From Stenotrophomonas rhizophila (lineage in GTDB: Bacteria; Pseudomonadota; Gammaproteobacteria; Xanthomonadales; Xanthomonadaceae), in NCBI RefSeq assembly GCF_007667275.1, contig NZ_VDQT01000002.1, positions 186,001 to 250,000 on the forward strand: 64,000 nucleotides of DNA, in the 5' to 3' direction. Each line of letters opens with the position of its first letter. Position 1 is the stretch's first letter. Under the pieces are notes generated by a model, which saw only the letters and a program-made list of their open reading frames with translations, ran no database searches and was not told the DNA's origin. This document shows positions 9,043-17,201 of this stretch, piece after piece. A program made the translations under genes and the position numbers.

Positions 9043-9606
9043 ATGAGCCAGGCCTCGGATCTACGCGGTACCTCGCTGTTGTCGCTGGTGGGGCGTAGCT
9101 GGTGGGTACTTCTGTTGTACGGCCTGGTGGCCATCGGGTTCGGCCTGATCGCGGTGCTGCGGCCGTTGTCGGCCGCCGCCGGGCTGGCGTGGGCCATCGG
9201 CGTGATGGCGCTGGTCGAAGGCCTGATCAGCCTGTTCGCGGTGTTCGGTGGCAACAGCGGTGCGCCGCGTGGCTGGGCGCTGGTCTATGCGCTGGCCTCG
9301 ATCGCCTTCGGCGCGCTGGCGGTGATCAACCCGCTGGTCACCGCCAAGGTGCTGGTGCTGATCCTGTCGATCTGGCTGATCATGGCCGGCGTCTACCGCA
9401 TCGTGTTCGCGATCCGCGTGCGCAGGCAGATCGAAGGCGAGTGGCTGCTCATCGTCAGCGGGCTGCTGGCCATCGTGCTGGGCGTGATGATGTTCGCCAA
9501 CCCGCTGGGCGGGGTGGCGGTGACCACGCTGTGGATCGGGATCGGCAGCCTGCTCTACGGCATCCTGCAGATCGTGGTGGCGTTCCGGCTGCGCAAGCTG
9601 CGCTGA
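9043..9606 (+). CDS. HdeD family (DUF308) membrane protein
   Basis: 187 residues from the ATG at 9043, which has AGGAG 9-13 bases upstream; a longer in-frame start at 8959 overlaps comF and is rejected. Six predicted membrane segments with the repeated Gly-rich DUF308 pattern: LYGLVAIGFGLIAVLRP, LVYALASIAFGALAVINP, LLIVSGLLAIVLGVMMFANP. HdeD of E. coli is a membrane protein linked to acid resistance at high cell density; function here is by family only. Convergent with the MFS permease gene, the stops being 20 bp apart. Confidence 0.87.
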   Translation: MSQASDLRGTSLLSLVGRSWWVLLLYGLVAIGFGLIAVLRPLSAAAGLAWAIGVMALVEGLISLFAVFGGNSGAPRGWALVYALASIAFGALAVINPLVTAKVLVLILSIWLIMAGVYRIVFAIRVRRQIEGEWLLIVSGLLAIVLGVMMFANPLGGVAVTTLWIGIGSLLYGILQIVVAFRLRKLR

Positions 9607-9625
9607 CGCCGCATCCGGCGCCGCG

Positions 9626-11443
9626 TCATCGGTGGCGCTGGAACCGCGCCTCGATCTCCTCCAGCGTCCTGCCCTTGGTTTCCGGCAGCCAGAACGCGGC
9701 GACCAGGAAGTACAGCAGCGTGCAGCCGGCCCAGAAGAAGAACATGCTGGCGTAGCCATGGTGGCCCACCGTGGGCAGGAAGATCGCGGCGATCACGGTG
9801 GATACGAACTGGTTGATCAACAGCGCGATGCTCATGCCGTTGGAACGGATGCGGGTGGGCATCAGCTCGGACAGCGCCAGCCACACGCACACCCCGGGGC
9901 CCACCGCGAAGAAGGCCACGAACAGCAGGATGCAGCCCGCCACCATCCAGCCGTGGGTGGGGGAGGGCACCGGCCCGATCGCGGCACGCTCGATCACCAG
10001 CGGCGCATGCGCGGCATCGGCCGGATCCGGGAACGGATTGAGGTGCAGGCGGCGGAAGAACGCGCCGATGACGCTGTCGGCGGACACCGCGTCCTCGCGG
10101 CGGATCTGCAGCGTGGTGTCGATCGGGTTGTCGCTGCGCAGCGAACGCACGTTGCTGAAGCCGCCGTAGGCGTAGGACACGGTGAGCTGCAGCGGCTGGT
10201 CGCCGGCACTGGCATCCAGGCGGCGCCATTGCGCGGCATCCATCGGCAGCGACAAGGTGTCACCTATCAGCTGCTGTTGCAGCACGGGGTGGACGTCGCT
10301 GCGGCCGTGCTCGCTGCGCACGAACAGCAGCGCCGCCCCGAGCAGGGCGATGGTGATGCCGCCGGTGCCGAGCATCAGCAGGAACTTGCGCCCTTTGCGA
10401 TCGACCAGCACCAGCGCCACCACCGTCATCAGCGCATTGAGCAGCTTGATCGAGACATCGGCCCAGTTGGCCACCGCACCGGGCAGGCCGGCCTGGTGCA
10501 GGATGTTCACCGCATACGCCAGCACTGAATTGATCCCGGTGGCCTGGGTGAAGGCCAGCACCAGGCAGGCCAGTACGAACGGCCAGACATAGCGGCGGCT
10601 GAGCAGGGGGTCGCGCCGGGCCGGGGTGCCATCGGCGGTGGGCGCGTCAGGCGCCTGCATGCGCGCCAGCGTGGGTTCCACTTCGGCCGCTGCGACGGTG
10701 CGCTGCAGCGCCCTGCGTGCCTGGGCGATGCGCCCGCGCCGCACCAGCCAGCGTGGCGATTCACTGATCAGCAGCGCGCCGCCGGTGAACACCAGGCCAG
10801 GCAGCAGGCAGCTCCAGAAAATCGTGCGCCACGCGTGATCCTTCACTGCGAACAGCAGGCGCTGCTGTTCCTCGCCGGGCAGGTGGGCCACGGCGGCGGC
10901 GGCCGCGTCCACGCTGTGCGCCTGGTACAACCCGATCACCGCGGCCAGGACCAGGCCGATGGTGAGCAGCAGCTGGAACATCGCCGCGCCGCGGCCGCGC
11001 CGTTCGGGGCTCAACACTTCGGCCAGGTACAGCGGCACCACCACGCCGATCAGGCCGCCGCTGATGCCCTGCAGCAGCCGGCCCATCAACAGCGGGCCAT
11101 AGCCTTCGGACAGGGCCATCACTGGAATGCTGGCCGTGAACAGCACCCCGGCCAGCACCATCGCGCCGCGCCGGCCGATCAGGTCGGCAATGGCGCCGGC
11201 AAACAAGGAAGACAACACACTACCCAGCAGCACCGCCGCCACCACGAAGCCCAGCTGCTGGGTGGTGAGGTGCCAGCTGGCGGTGGCCGTGGCCTCCAGG
11301 TAGGGCAGGGCACCGGCGATGATGCCGATGTCGATGCCGTAGAGCAGGCCCCCCATGCCACCGATGAACAACAGATAGCGCACCGGCCAGCGCGGTGCGT
11401 TGGCGGCGGCGGGCACGGGCATGGCGGCGGAAACGTCGTTCAT
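9626..11443 (-). CDS. MFS sugar porter with a large extra periplasmic loop, probable GalNAc permease
   Basis: 605 residues from the ATG at 11441-11443. Sugar-porter signatures: FIGGMGGLLYGIDIGIIAG in TM1, the DLIGRRG loop, SPRWLVRRGR after TM6, TGINSVLAYA in TM7, VDRKGRK, and PETKGRTLEEIE at the C-terminus. Sugar porters are usually 450-500 residues. The excess is a roughly 130-residue soluble segment between TM9 and TM10 (about residues 370-500, rich in Asp/Arg, ending before GWMVAGCILLF). The gene is last in the apparent N-acetylgalactosamine operon, 49 bp after the deacetylase gene, so it is probably the inner-membrane GalNAc importer (AgaP-like). Substrate is inferred from context only. 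Confidence 0.85.
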   Translation of the reverse strand: MNDVSAAMPVPAAANAPRWPVRYLLFIGGMGGLLYGIDIGIIAGALPYLEATATASWHLTTQQLGFVVAAVLLGSVLSSLFAGAIADLIGRRGAMVLAGVLFTASIPVMALSEGYGPLLMGRLLQGISGGLIGVVVPLYLAEVLSPERRGRGAAMFQLLLTIGLVLAAVIGLYQAHSVDAAAAAVAHLPGEEQQRLLFAVKDHAWRTIFWSCLLPGLVFTGGALLISESPRWLVRRGRIAQARRALQRTVAAAEVEPTLARMQAPDAPTADGTPARRDPLLSRRYVWPFVLACLVLAFTQATGINSVLAYAVNILHQAGLPGAVANWADVSIKLLNALMTVVALVLVDRKGRKFLLMLGTGGITIALLGAALLFVRSEHGRSDVHPVLQQQLIGDTLSLPMDAAQWRRLDASAGDQPLQLTVSYAYGGFSNVRSLRSDNPIDTTLQIRREDAVSADSVIGAFFRRLHLNPFPDPADAAHAPLVIERAAIGPVPSPTHGWMVAGCILLFVAFFAVGPGVCVWLALSELMPTRIRSNGMSIALLINQFVSTVIAAIFLPTVGHHGYASMFFFWAGCTLLYFLVAAFWLPETKGRTLEEIEARFQRHR

Positions 11444-11492
11444 GGTGCGGTCCTGTCTACGGGGGAACGCGCCGCACGCGGCGCGGAAGCAC

Positions 11493-12608
11493 TCAGTCGA
11501 GCGCGATGTTTTCGCCTTCCACCACCACCTGCTGCACACGCAGGTCGCAGTCGAGCACCACCAGGTCGGCCCAGGCGCCCGGCTGCAGGCGGCCACGGTC
11601 TTCGAGCCCCAGATAGTCGGCAGGGAAGCGTGAAACACGGTCGGATGCGTCATCCAGCGCCAGTCCCAGCGCAACCAGGTTGCGCAGCGCCTGGTCCATG
11701 GTCAGCGCGCTTCCCGCCAGCGACCCGCTCTCCAGGCGCACGCAGCCCAGGCATTTGTGCACCCGCTGGATACCCAGTGCGTACTCGCCATCGGGCATGC
11801 CGGTGGCGGCGGTGGCGTCGGTCACGCAGTACAGGCGCGGGATCGCGCGCAGTGCGGTGCGGATCGCGCCGGGGTGCACGTGCTGCAGGTCGGGAATCAG
11901 TTCGGCGTACTCGGCATGCGCCAGCGCCGCGGTGGCGATGCCCGGGCGGTAATGGTCCACACCGGTCATGCCGTTGAACAGGTGGGTGAAGCCGGCCGCA
12001 CCGGCCTGCAGTGCGGCCACACCGTCGTCGTAGCTGCCGGCACTGTGGCCGAGCTGCACGCGGATGCCCAGGGCGCGCAGGGCCGGAATCAGGGCCAGGT
12101 GCTGGCCGATCTCCGGCGCCAGGGTGAGCACCTTGATCGGCGCGATGGCGTGCAGGCGCTGCACGTCCTGCAGCGTGGCTTCAACCACCAGCGGCGGCTG
12201 CGCGCCCAGCCGCTCGGCGCTGATGAACGGGCCTTCCAGGTGTACGCCCAGGACCCGCGCCGTGCCCGGCGTGCGCTGGGCGATCGCAGTAGACAAACCC
12301 TGCAGCGCACGCACGATGTCGTCCGCCTCGGCGGTCATGGTAGTGCCGAGCAGCGCGGTGGTGCCGTGCCGCGCGTGCGTGCGCGCCACGGTCACGGCAG
12401 TGTCGCCGCCCTGCATGATGTCCACCCCGGCCCCGCCATGCACATGCAGGTCGATGAAGCCCGGAAGGATCCACGGTACATCGCTGTCGTCGCGCGGATC
12501 GGCGTGGTCCGGGCTGATCGAGGCGATGCGCTGGTGGAAGTGGATGTCGCCACGCACCCACCCGGACGGGGTCAGTACGCGGCCATGCAGGGTGGCAGTC
12601 GCGGTCAA
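11493..12608 (-). CDS. agaA: N-acetylgalactosamine-6-phosphate deacetylase (NagA/AgaA family)
   Basis: 371 residues. NagA-family amidohydrolase: PGFIDLHVHGGAG metal motif (HxH), HLEGPFIS with the metal Glu, LGHSAGSYDD, THLFNGMTGVDH, and catalytic Asp in CVTDATAATG. It removes acetate from GalNAc-6-P (or GlcNAc-6-P) in the cytoplasm. No ATG is available near the conserved start. TTG at 12606-12608 overlaps the TGA of the regulator gene (TTGA), giving coupled translation, and is the preferred start. The GalNAc rather than GlcNAc preference is inferred from the neighbours: AgaS-type isomerase, tagatose-bisphosphate aldolase subunit, and GH109 and GH31 glycosidases. Confidence 0.88.
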   Translation of the reverse strand: MTATATLHGRVLTPSGWVRGDIHFHQRIASISPDHADPRDDSDVPWILPGFIDLHVHGGAGVDIMQGGDTAVTVARTHARHGTTALLGTTMTAEADDIVRALQGLSTAIAQRTPGTARVLGVHLEGPFISAERLGAQPPLVVEATLQDVQRLHAIAPIKVLTLAPEIGQHLALIPALRALGIRVQLGHSAGSYDDGVAALQAGAAGFTHLFNGMTGVDHYRPGIATAALAHAEYAELIPDLQHVHPGAIRTALRAIPRLYCVTDATAATGMPDGEYALGIQRVHKCLGCVRLESGSLAGSALTMDQALRNLVALGLALDDASDRVSRFPADYLGLEDRGRLQPGAWADLVVLDCDLRVQQVVVEGENIALD

Positions 12609-13381
12609 GGTGGGGACTCGGCAATGATCACTTCGATGCCGCGCTTCTGCAGCCCCTCCAGGTACTCGGGGTCGATGCTGGCATCGGTGATGATGGTGTG
12701 GACCTGGTCGAGCCGGGCGATGCGGTGCAGGCTGACGTGGCCGAACTTGGACGCGTCGGTCAGCACCACCACGCGGCGTGCGCGCTCCACCATGCGGTGG
12801 TTGAGGCTGGCTTCGGCTTCGTGGTGGGTGGTGAGCCCGAACTGCAGGTCCAGCCCGTCCACGCCCAGGAACAGGGTGTCGAAGCTGTAGGTGTTGAGGC
12901 TGGCTTCGGCCTGGCTGCCCTGCAGCGACAGCGACTGCTTGCGCAGCAGGCCACCGGTGAGCAGCAGCTCCACGCCCGGCGCATTGGCCAGTTCCCAGGC
13001 GATGTTCAGCCCGTTGGTCATCACCGTCACGTCGCGGTGCTCGCGCAGGTGGCGGGCCAGGGTCATGGTGGTGGAACCGGAATCGATGATGATGTTGTCG
13101 CCGGCCCGCACCAGCCGCGCGGCGTGCGCGCCGATGCTGTCCTTCAGCGGCAGGTTCAGGGTGTCCTTCTGATGGATGTCCTGTTCCAGCGGCGGCTTGC
13201 GCACCAGCGTGGCGCCGCCATGGGTGCGCGTGGCCAGGCCCTGCGCCTCGATGTGGGTGAGGTCGGCACGGATGGTCACTGCCGACACGCCGAAGCGTTC
13301 CACCAGTTCGCTGACCTGCACGTTGCCGTGGTCGACCAGCAACTGCAGGATCTGCTGGCGACGTTGCCGTGTGTTTCGCAT
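12605..13381 (-). CDS. agaR: DeoR/GlpR family regulator, probable AgaR repressor
   Basis: 258 residues. The N-terminal DeoR winged helix (RQQILQLLVDHGNVQVSEL through VSAVTIRADLTHIE) is followed by the DeoR sugar-phosphate sensor domain (IIIDSGSTTMTLARHL, VMTNGLNIAWELA, LLLTGGLLRKQSLS, LFLGVDGLD). It most likely represses the GalNAc genes until a phosphorylated intermediate binds. A TTCCG-TT-CGGAA inverted repeat at 13390-13401, just upstream of its ATG (13379-13381), may be an internal site. Stronger candidate operators lie in the divergent region (16916-16940 and 17079-17096). Located inside the operon between agaZ and the deacetylase gene. Confidence 0.88.
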   Translation of the reverse strand: MRNTRQRRQQILQLLVDHGNVQVSELVERFGVSAVTIRADLTHIEAQGLATRTHGGATLVRKPPLEQDIHQKDTLNLPLKDSIGAHAARLVRAGDNIIIDSGSTTMTLARHLREHRDVTVMTNGLNIAWELANAPGVELLLTGGLLRKQSLSLQGSQAEASLNTYSFDTLFLGVDGLDLQFGLTTHHEAEASLNHRMVERARRVVVLTDASKFGHVSLHRIARLDQVHTIITDASIDPEYLEGLQKRGIEVIIAESPP

Positions 13382-13414
13382 GGAGGCGATTCCGTTCGGA
13401 AGTAAAGCCGAAGC

Positions 13415-14743
13415 TTACCGTTCCGAAACCTCTGCGGCAGAAAAACTTTCGTTGTGCGTGGCGAACCGGTTGCGAGCGCAAGCGCGGGCGTATTCGGCCA
13501 GGCGCAGGCCCACCTTGTGCCGGACCAGTGCCAACGGTTCTGGCGCCAGCTCGCCGGCCTGCACCGCACGCAGCTGTTCCGGCAGGTACTGGCTGAGCAG
13601 CATCAGCGGCGGCGGCTGGCGGGTGAGGTTGTCCACCAGCGTGGCCAGAGCCGCTTGCACCGGCGGCTCGCCCCAGTAGTAGCGGCTGCGGTCGCTCAGC
13701 GAATAGGCACGCAGCAGGCGCTGCTGGTGCGGCGTGCCCTGGTAGTAGCTGGCCCAGCTCCCGGGCTTTTCCAGCATGCAGCGCTCCAGCACCTCGATCA
13801 GCTGCGAGCACTGCTGCGCCGGCAGCAGTTCGCGCTCGATCATCGCAAGGGCGAACACCGCTTCGCGGAAGGCAAGGGTGGCGGCCGGGCCGACCTTGAG
13901 GATGGCGAAGTGGTCGCGCACCAGCGCGTGCAGTCCGGCTTCGGTCTGGTAATCGGTGGAATGCGCTTCGAACACGATGCGCGGCTGTGTGTCCACGAAC
14001 GCGGACAGCGCCTGCGCGGCGGCCGGGTCGTAGTAGTGCACGCTGCTGTGGTCGAAATCCACGCCGGGCTGGACCACCATGGCGATCACCCGCGACCAGG
14101 CCGGCTGCAGGTCCGGGGCGGAGAAAGCTTCACGGTGGATCGCCAGGGTCAGCGCCGCGGCGTCCGGCGTGGTCACCGCCAGGCCACCGTCCAGCGAGGC
14201 TTCGCCACCGGGCACCGGCACTTCGGTACCGATCACGTACACCGGTGCCGGCAGGCCCTGTTCGGCGGCAGTACGCTCGGCAACACGCGCCAGTTCGGCC
14301 GAGCGCTCGGCCACGATCGCATCCGGCAGCGGCGTGGGGTCGTCGGCGCAGGACATGCTGCAGTCCAGGTGGATCTTGTGGAATCCGGCGGCCACGTACG
14401 CGGCGATCAGGGTGCGCGCGTTGGCCATGGCGACCGCGGCCGGGCCCTTCTGCCAGGCATTGGGACCCAGGTGGTCGCCGCCCAGGATCAGCCGCTCGAC
14501 CGGGAAATCCTGGCTGCGTGCCAGCTGCAGCACGTAATCGCGGTACCGCGGCGGGGTCATGCCGGTGTAGCCGCCGAACTGGTCGACCTGGTTGGAGGTG
14601 GCCTCCACAAGCAGCACGGTGTCGTACGCGCGCGCGACCTGCATCGCCGCCAGCAGCACCTGCTCATTGCTGCAGCACACGCTGTAGAGGCCTACGGGCT
14701 GGCCTTGGCGATGGGCGGCGATCAGGGATTCAACGGCAGACAT
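13415..14743 (-). CDS. agaZ: D-tagatose-bisphosphate aldolase class II, non-catalytic subunit (AgaZ/KbaZ/GatZ)
   Basis: 442 residues, close to the family's usual 420-430. It starts MSAVESLIAAHRQGQPVGLYSVCCSN. Motifs include VEATSNQVDQFGGYTGM, LGGDHLGPNAWQ, KIHLDCSMSCADDP, YVIGTEVPVPGGE, and YYWGEPPVQAAL near the end. KbaZ/GatZ proteins stabilise the catalytic KbaY/GatY aldolase that splits tagatose-1,6-bisphosphate. No KbaY/GatY or tagatose-6-phosphate kinase gene is in this window, so either they are elsewhere or this protein acts alone, as proposed for AgaZ in some non-enteric bacteria. It sits 36 bp after the ROK kinase gene in the operon. ATG at 14741-14743. Confidence 0.92.
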   Translation of the reverse strand: MSAVESLIAAHRQGQPVGLYSVCCSNEQVLLAAMQVARAYDTVLLVEATSNQVDQFGGYTGMTPPRYRDYVLQLARSQDFPVERLILGGDHLGPNAWQKGPAAVAMANARTLIAAYVAAGFHKIHLDCSMSCADDPTPLPDAIVAERSAELARVAERTAAEQGLPAPVYVIGTEVPVPGGEASLDGGLAVTTPDAAALTLAIHREAFSAPDLQPAWSRVIAMVVQPGVDFDHSSVHYYDPAAAQALSAFVDTQPRIVFEAHSTDYQTEAGLHALVRDHFAILKVGPAATLAFREAVFALAMIERELLPAQQCSQLIEVLERCMLEKPGSWASYYQGTPHQQRLLRAYSLSDRSRYYWGEPPVQAALATLVDNLTRQPPPLMLLSQYLPEQLRAVQAGELAPEPLALVRHKVGLRLAEYARACARNRFATHNESFSAAEVSER

Positions 14744-14779
14744 GGCAACACTCCAGGTGCAGCGGAACGGAAGGCGTGG

Positions 14780-15727
14780 TCAGGGTGCGCGGTGCAGCTG
14801 TCGGGCCAGCAGCGCCGCGCCACGCGCGCCGCCGGCATCGCCGAACGCCGGCGGCAGGATCGGCGGTACGCGCACGCCGCGGAACAGGTAAGGCGCAATT
14901 GCAGCGGGCAGGTCGCGGTACAGCTGCTCAAGCTTGGACAGTCCGCCGCCCAGCACGATCACGTGCGGATCCAGGGCCAGGATCAGGCTGGCGAAGCTGT
15001 AGCCGAGCAGGTCGCGGTGGATGGCCAGCGCCCGCAGCGCGGCGGGGTCGCCGGCGTGTGCCTGTTCCACCACCGCGCTGCCGTCGCGGGCCTGGCCGCC
15101 GTGGCGTTCATGGATCATGGCCAGGCCACTGCCGGACACGTAGCGCTCCAGGCAACCGCGCAGGCCGCAGCCGCAGTCCAGCAGCGGCAGGTCGTGGCGG
15201 AGCTGAAGCGTGGCCGGCAGGCTCCAATGGCCCCACTCGCCGGCGATGCCGTTGTTGCCGGCCACCAGCTTGCCGTGCAGGCAGTAGCCACCGCCGGCAC
15301 CGGTGCCCAGGATCACCCCGAACATGCTCGGGTAGCCGGCGGCCGCGCCGTCGTGCGCTTCGGAAAGGGCGAAGCACTGCAGGTCGTTGCCGAGCGCGAG
15401 CGGGCGTTGCAGCCTGGCTTCCAGGTCCTGCCCCACCGTGCGGCCGCTGAGCGCGGGCACGTTGGCGCTGAGCTGGCGGCCACTGTCGGGGTCGCGCACG
15501 CCGGGCAGGCCGATGCCCACTGCACGGGCGCGCGTGCCCAGCGTCGCATCGGCGTCGTCCACCAGCTGGCCGATGGCGTCGACGAAGGCCGCGTAATCGT
15601 GGCTCGGCGTGGCGACGCGCTGGCGATGATGCACCGCCAGGCTCGCGTCGCAGGCCACCAGTTCGATCTTGGTGCCGCCGATGTCGATGCCATACCAGCT
15701 CTGCATGGGCGTACCCGGCTCAGCCAT
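14780..15727 (-). CDS. agaK: ROK family kinase, probable N-acetylgalactosamine kinase (AgaK)
   Basis: 315 residues; the start may instead be the internal ATG at 15704-15706 (MQSWYGIDIGG). ROK features: ATP motif GIDIGGTKIEL, GIGLPGVRD, GTGAGGGY, glycan-binding GEWGHWSL, and the Cys cluster DCGCGLRGCLERY that binds zinc in ROK sugar kinases. It would phosphorylate intracellular GalNAc at O6, which fits import through an MFS carrier rather than a PTS. Its ATG at 15725-15727 lies inside the end of agaS (overlap of 8 bases), showing tight coupling. Specificity for GalNAc over GlcNAc is inferred from the locus. Confidence 0.88.
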   Translation of the reverse strand: MAEPGTPMQSWYGIDIGGTKIELVACDASLAVHHRQRVATPSHDYAAFVDAIGQLVDDADATLGTRARAVGIGLPGVRDPDSGRQLSANVPALSGRTVGQDLEARLQRPLALGNDLQCFALSEAHDGAAAGYPSMFGVILGTGAGGGYCLHGKLVAGNNGIAGEWGHWSLPATLQLRHDLPLLDCGCGLRGCLERYVSGSGLAMIHERHGGQARDGSAVVEQAHAGDPAALRALAIHRDLLGYSFASLILALDPHVIVLGGGLSKLEQLYRDLPAAIAPYLFRGVRVPPILPPAFGDAGGARGAALLARQLHRAP

Positions 15728-16877
15728 GGTCGTGGATGGTCACACCCTGTACCACGCGGTTGACCGTGCCGTCGGGGAAGGGGTTGTCCGGGGTCAGGCC
15801 AAGCGCGGCCGAGCGCTGCAGCGCGAAGCACTGCGCCACCAGCAGCCACAGCGGCGACAGCCATGCATCGGGCAGGTCGGGGATGTCGAGCACGAAGTCG
15901 CCTTCGGCACGGTCTGCGCCGGCTGGACCCACCGACAGGATCCGGGCGGCGATGCGGTCACGGCGCAGCTCATCCAGCAGGTCCTGTTCGTAGCGGCGCG
16001 CCAGCGCCTGCGCGCTGCGCAGCACCACCACCAGGGTGGTGTAGTTGAGCGTGGACTTGGGCCCGTGGCGGAAACCGAGCGGGGTGTTGGCCAGGGCGAG
16101 CACGCGGCCGGCGGTGAGCTCCAGCACTTTCAGGGCGGCTTCGCGCGCGGTGGCTTCCAGCGGGCCGCTGCCCAGATAGATGACGCGGGTGATGTCGGCC
16201 TGCGCCAGCGTGGCGACCGGTGCGTCCCACGCCTGCAGTGCGCGCGTGCCGCTCTCGGCAAGGCTGCGCAGGCGGTTGATCCGCGCCGTCCAGGAGGCCT
16301 TTTCGAACACGCCCAGGGCGGCCAGCAGCATGCAGCTCAGGCTGCTGGTCATGGCGAAGGCGCGGTCGCAGCTGGCCGGCGGCATCAGCAGCGACATCGT
16401 GTCGCTGCGGCCCCGGCCACGCTGGGCCAACGCGCCCTCGGCATTGCAGGTGATGTCCAGGAAGCGTGCGTGGTCCACCTGCGCGCGGACCAGTTCGACT
16501 GCTGCCACGCTCTCCGGGCTGGAGCCGCTGCGCCCGAACGACACCAGCAGGGTCGGACGGTCGCGCTGCAGGTACAGCGCGGGGTGGGTCAGCAGGCTCG
16601 TCGTGTGGACCGCGCGTACCTCGGCCGGCCACTGTGCATTGATCTGGTCGGCCACCATCTCGGCAATGAATCCCGAGCTGCCCGCACCGGTGAAGATCAC
16701 CCTCTGGTCGGGCTGCTCCAGTGCAGTGCCCAGGAATGCATCAATGCTGTGCTGCGCGCCCGCCAGCAGGTCAGCCAGCGCAGCCCACAGGCGCGGTTGC
16801 TGGGCGATCTCTTCGGCGGTATGGGCACCACCGAGGCGCTGCCATTGAGGCAGATCAGGGAGCAGGCACGTTTCCAT
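15720..16877 (-). CDS. agaS: SIS-domain sugar isomerase/deaminase AgaS
   Basis: 385 residues from ATG 16875-16877, which has AGGA 7 bases upstream. Longer in-frame starts would run through the operator at 16916-16940 and are rejected; ATG at 16881-16883 is an alternative. Two SIS domains: IFTGAGSSGFIAEMVADQIN with SFGRSGSSPESVA in the first, and VIYLGSGPLEATAREAALKVLELTAGRV with HGPKSTLN in the second. AgaS family enzymes convert galactosamine-6-phosphate to tagatose-6-phosphate plus ammonia. It is the first gene of the minus-strand operon and divergent from the GH31 gene. Confidence 0.9.
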   Translation of the reverse strand: METCLLPDLPQWQRLGGAHTAEEIAQQPRLWAALADLLAGAQHSIDAFLGTALEQPDQRVIFTGAGSSGFIAEMVADQINAQWPAEVRAVHTTSLLTHPALYLQRDRPTLLVSFGRSGSSPESVAAVELVRAQVDHARFLDITCNAEGALAQRGRGRSDTMSLLMPPASCDRAFAMTSSLSCMLLAALGVFEKASWTARINRLRSLAESGTRALQAWDAPVATLAQADITRVIYLGSGPLEATAREAALKVLELTAGRVLALANTPLGFRHGPKSTLNYTTLVVVLRSAQALARRYEQDLLDELRRDRIAARILSVGPAGADRAEGDFVLDIPDLPDAWLSPLWLLVAQCFALQRSAALGLTPDNPFPDGTVNRVVQGVTIHDHG

Positions 16878-16915
16878 AAGCATTTCCTGTTGGGCCAGCT
16901 CACCTTCTGTGTTTT

Positions 16916-16940
16916 CTTTCGAAATGTCAATTATCGAAAG
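16916..16940. promoter_or_regulatory. Candidate AgaR (DeoR-type) operator upstream of agaS
   Basis: CTTTCGA and TCGAAAG form a perfect 7-bp inverted repeat with an 11-bp spacer, 39 bp upstream of the agaS start. TTTCG-type repeats are typical of DeoR family operators, and a DeoR regulator is encoded in this operon. The spacer carries TTGACA on the minus strand and the right arm overlaps a GATAAT-like hexamer, so binding would cover the promoter. Confidence 0.6.
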
Positions 16941-17078
16941 ATAAAAATAAGTTTGCGGCGTCACACTTTCAGTCACAGCCGACGCGAATGAACTGAACCG
17001 TGCCCGGCTATCTCGCAGCTCCTAAAAGGAAAATTCTCCGCATTCAGTCACCATATAGAAAGTGGTGCCGCGCACAAT

Positions 17079-17152
17079 CTTTCGTTTATATGAAATTCCT
17101 AAGCTTTTTTCTTTGCAATTCATTGACAAGTTTCGAATCGCTGCCCCATAGT
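17079..17152 (+). promoter_or_regulatory. Promoter and possible operator upstream of the GH31 gene
   Basis: TTGACA at 17123-17128 and CATAGT at 17147-17152 (18-bp spacer) form a good sigma-70 promoter about 50 bp before the GH31 start. Upstream, CTTTCGTTTATATGAAAT (17079-17096) has TTTC/GAAA symmetry like the agaS operator. GTTTCGAA at 17130-17137 lies between -35 and -10. Together they suggest shared control of both divergent arms. Confidence 0.5.
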
Positions 17153-17201
17153 CGGCCGCACTGGTTTCGGACACCCGCCGACTGCGGGCTTTGGGGGCAA
17201 A

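Noticed and set aside
11493..13811. 772-codon minus-strand frame continuing upstream of the deacetylase
   Set aside because: The upstream half overlaps the DeoR and aldolase-subunit genes in another frame and is low-complexity Arg/Ala/Gly sequence; only the part from the TTG at 12608 is the real protein.
16878..16976. Longer N-terminus for AgaS
   Set aside because: It would translate through the inverted-repeat operator and promoter; ATG 16875-16877 has a proper ribosome site.
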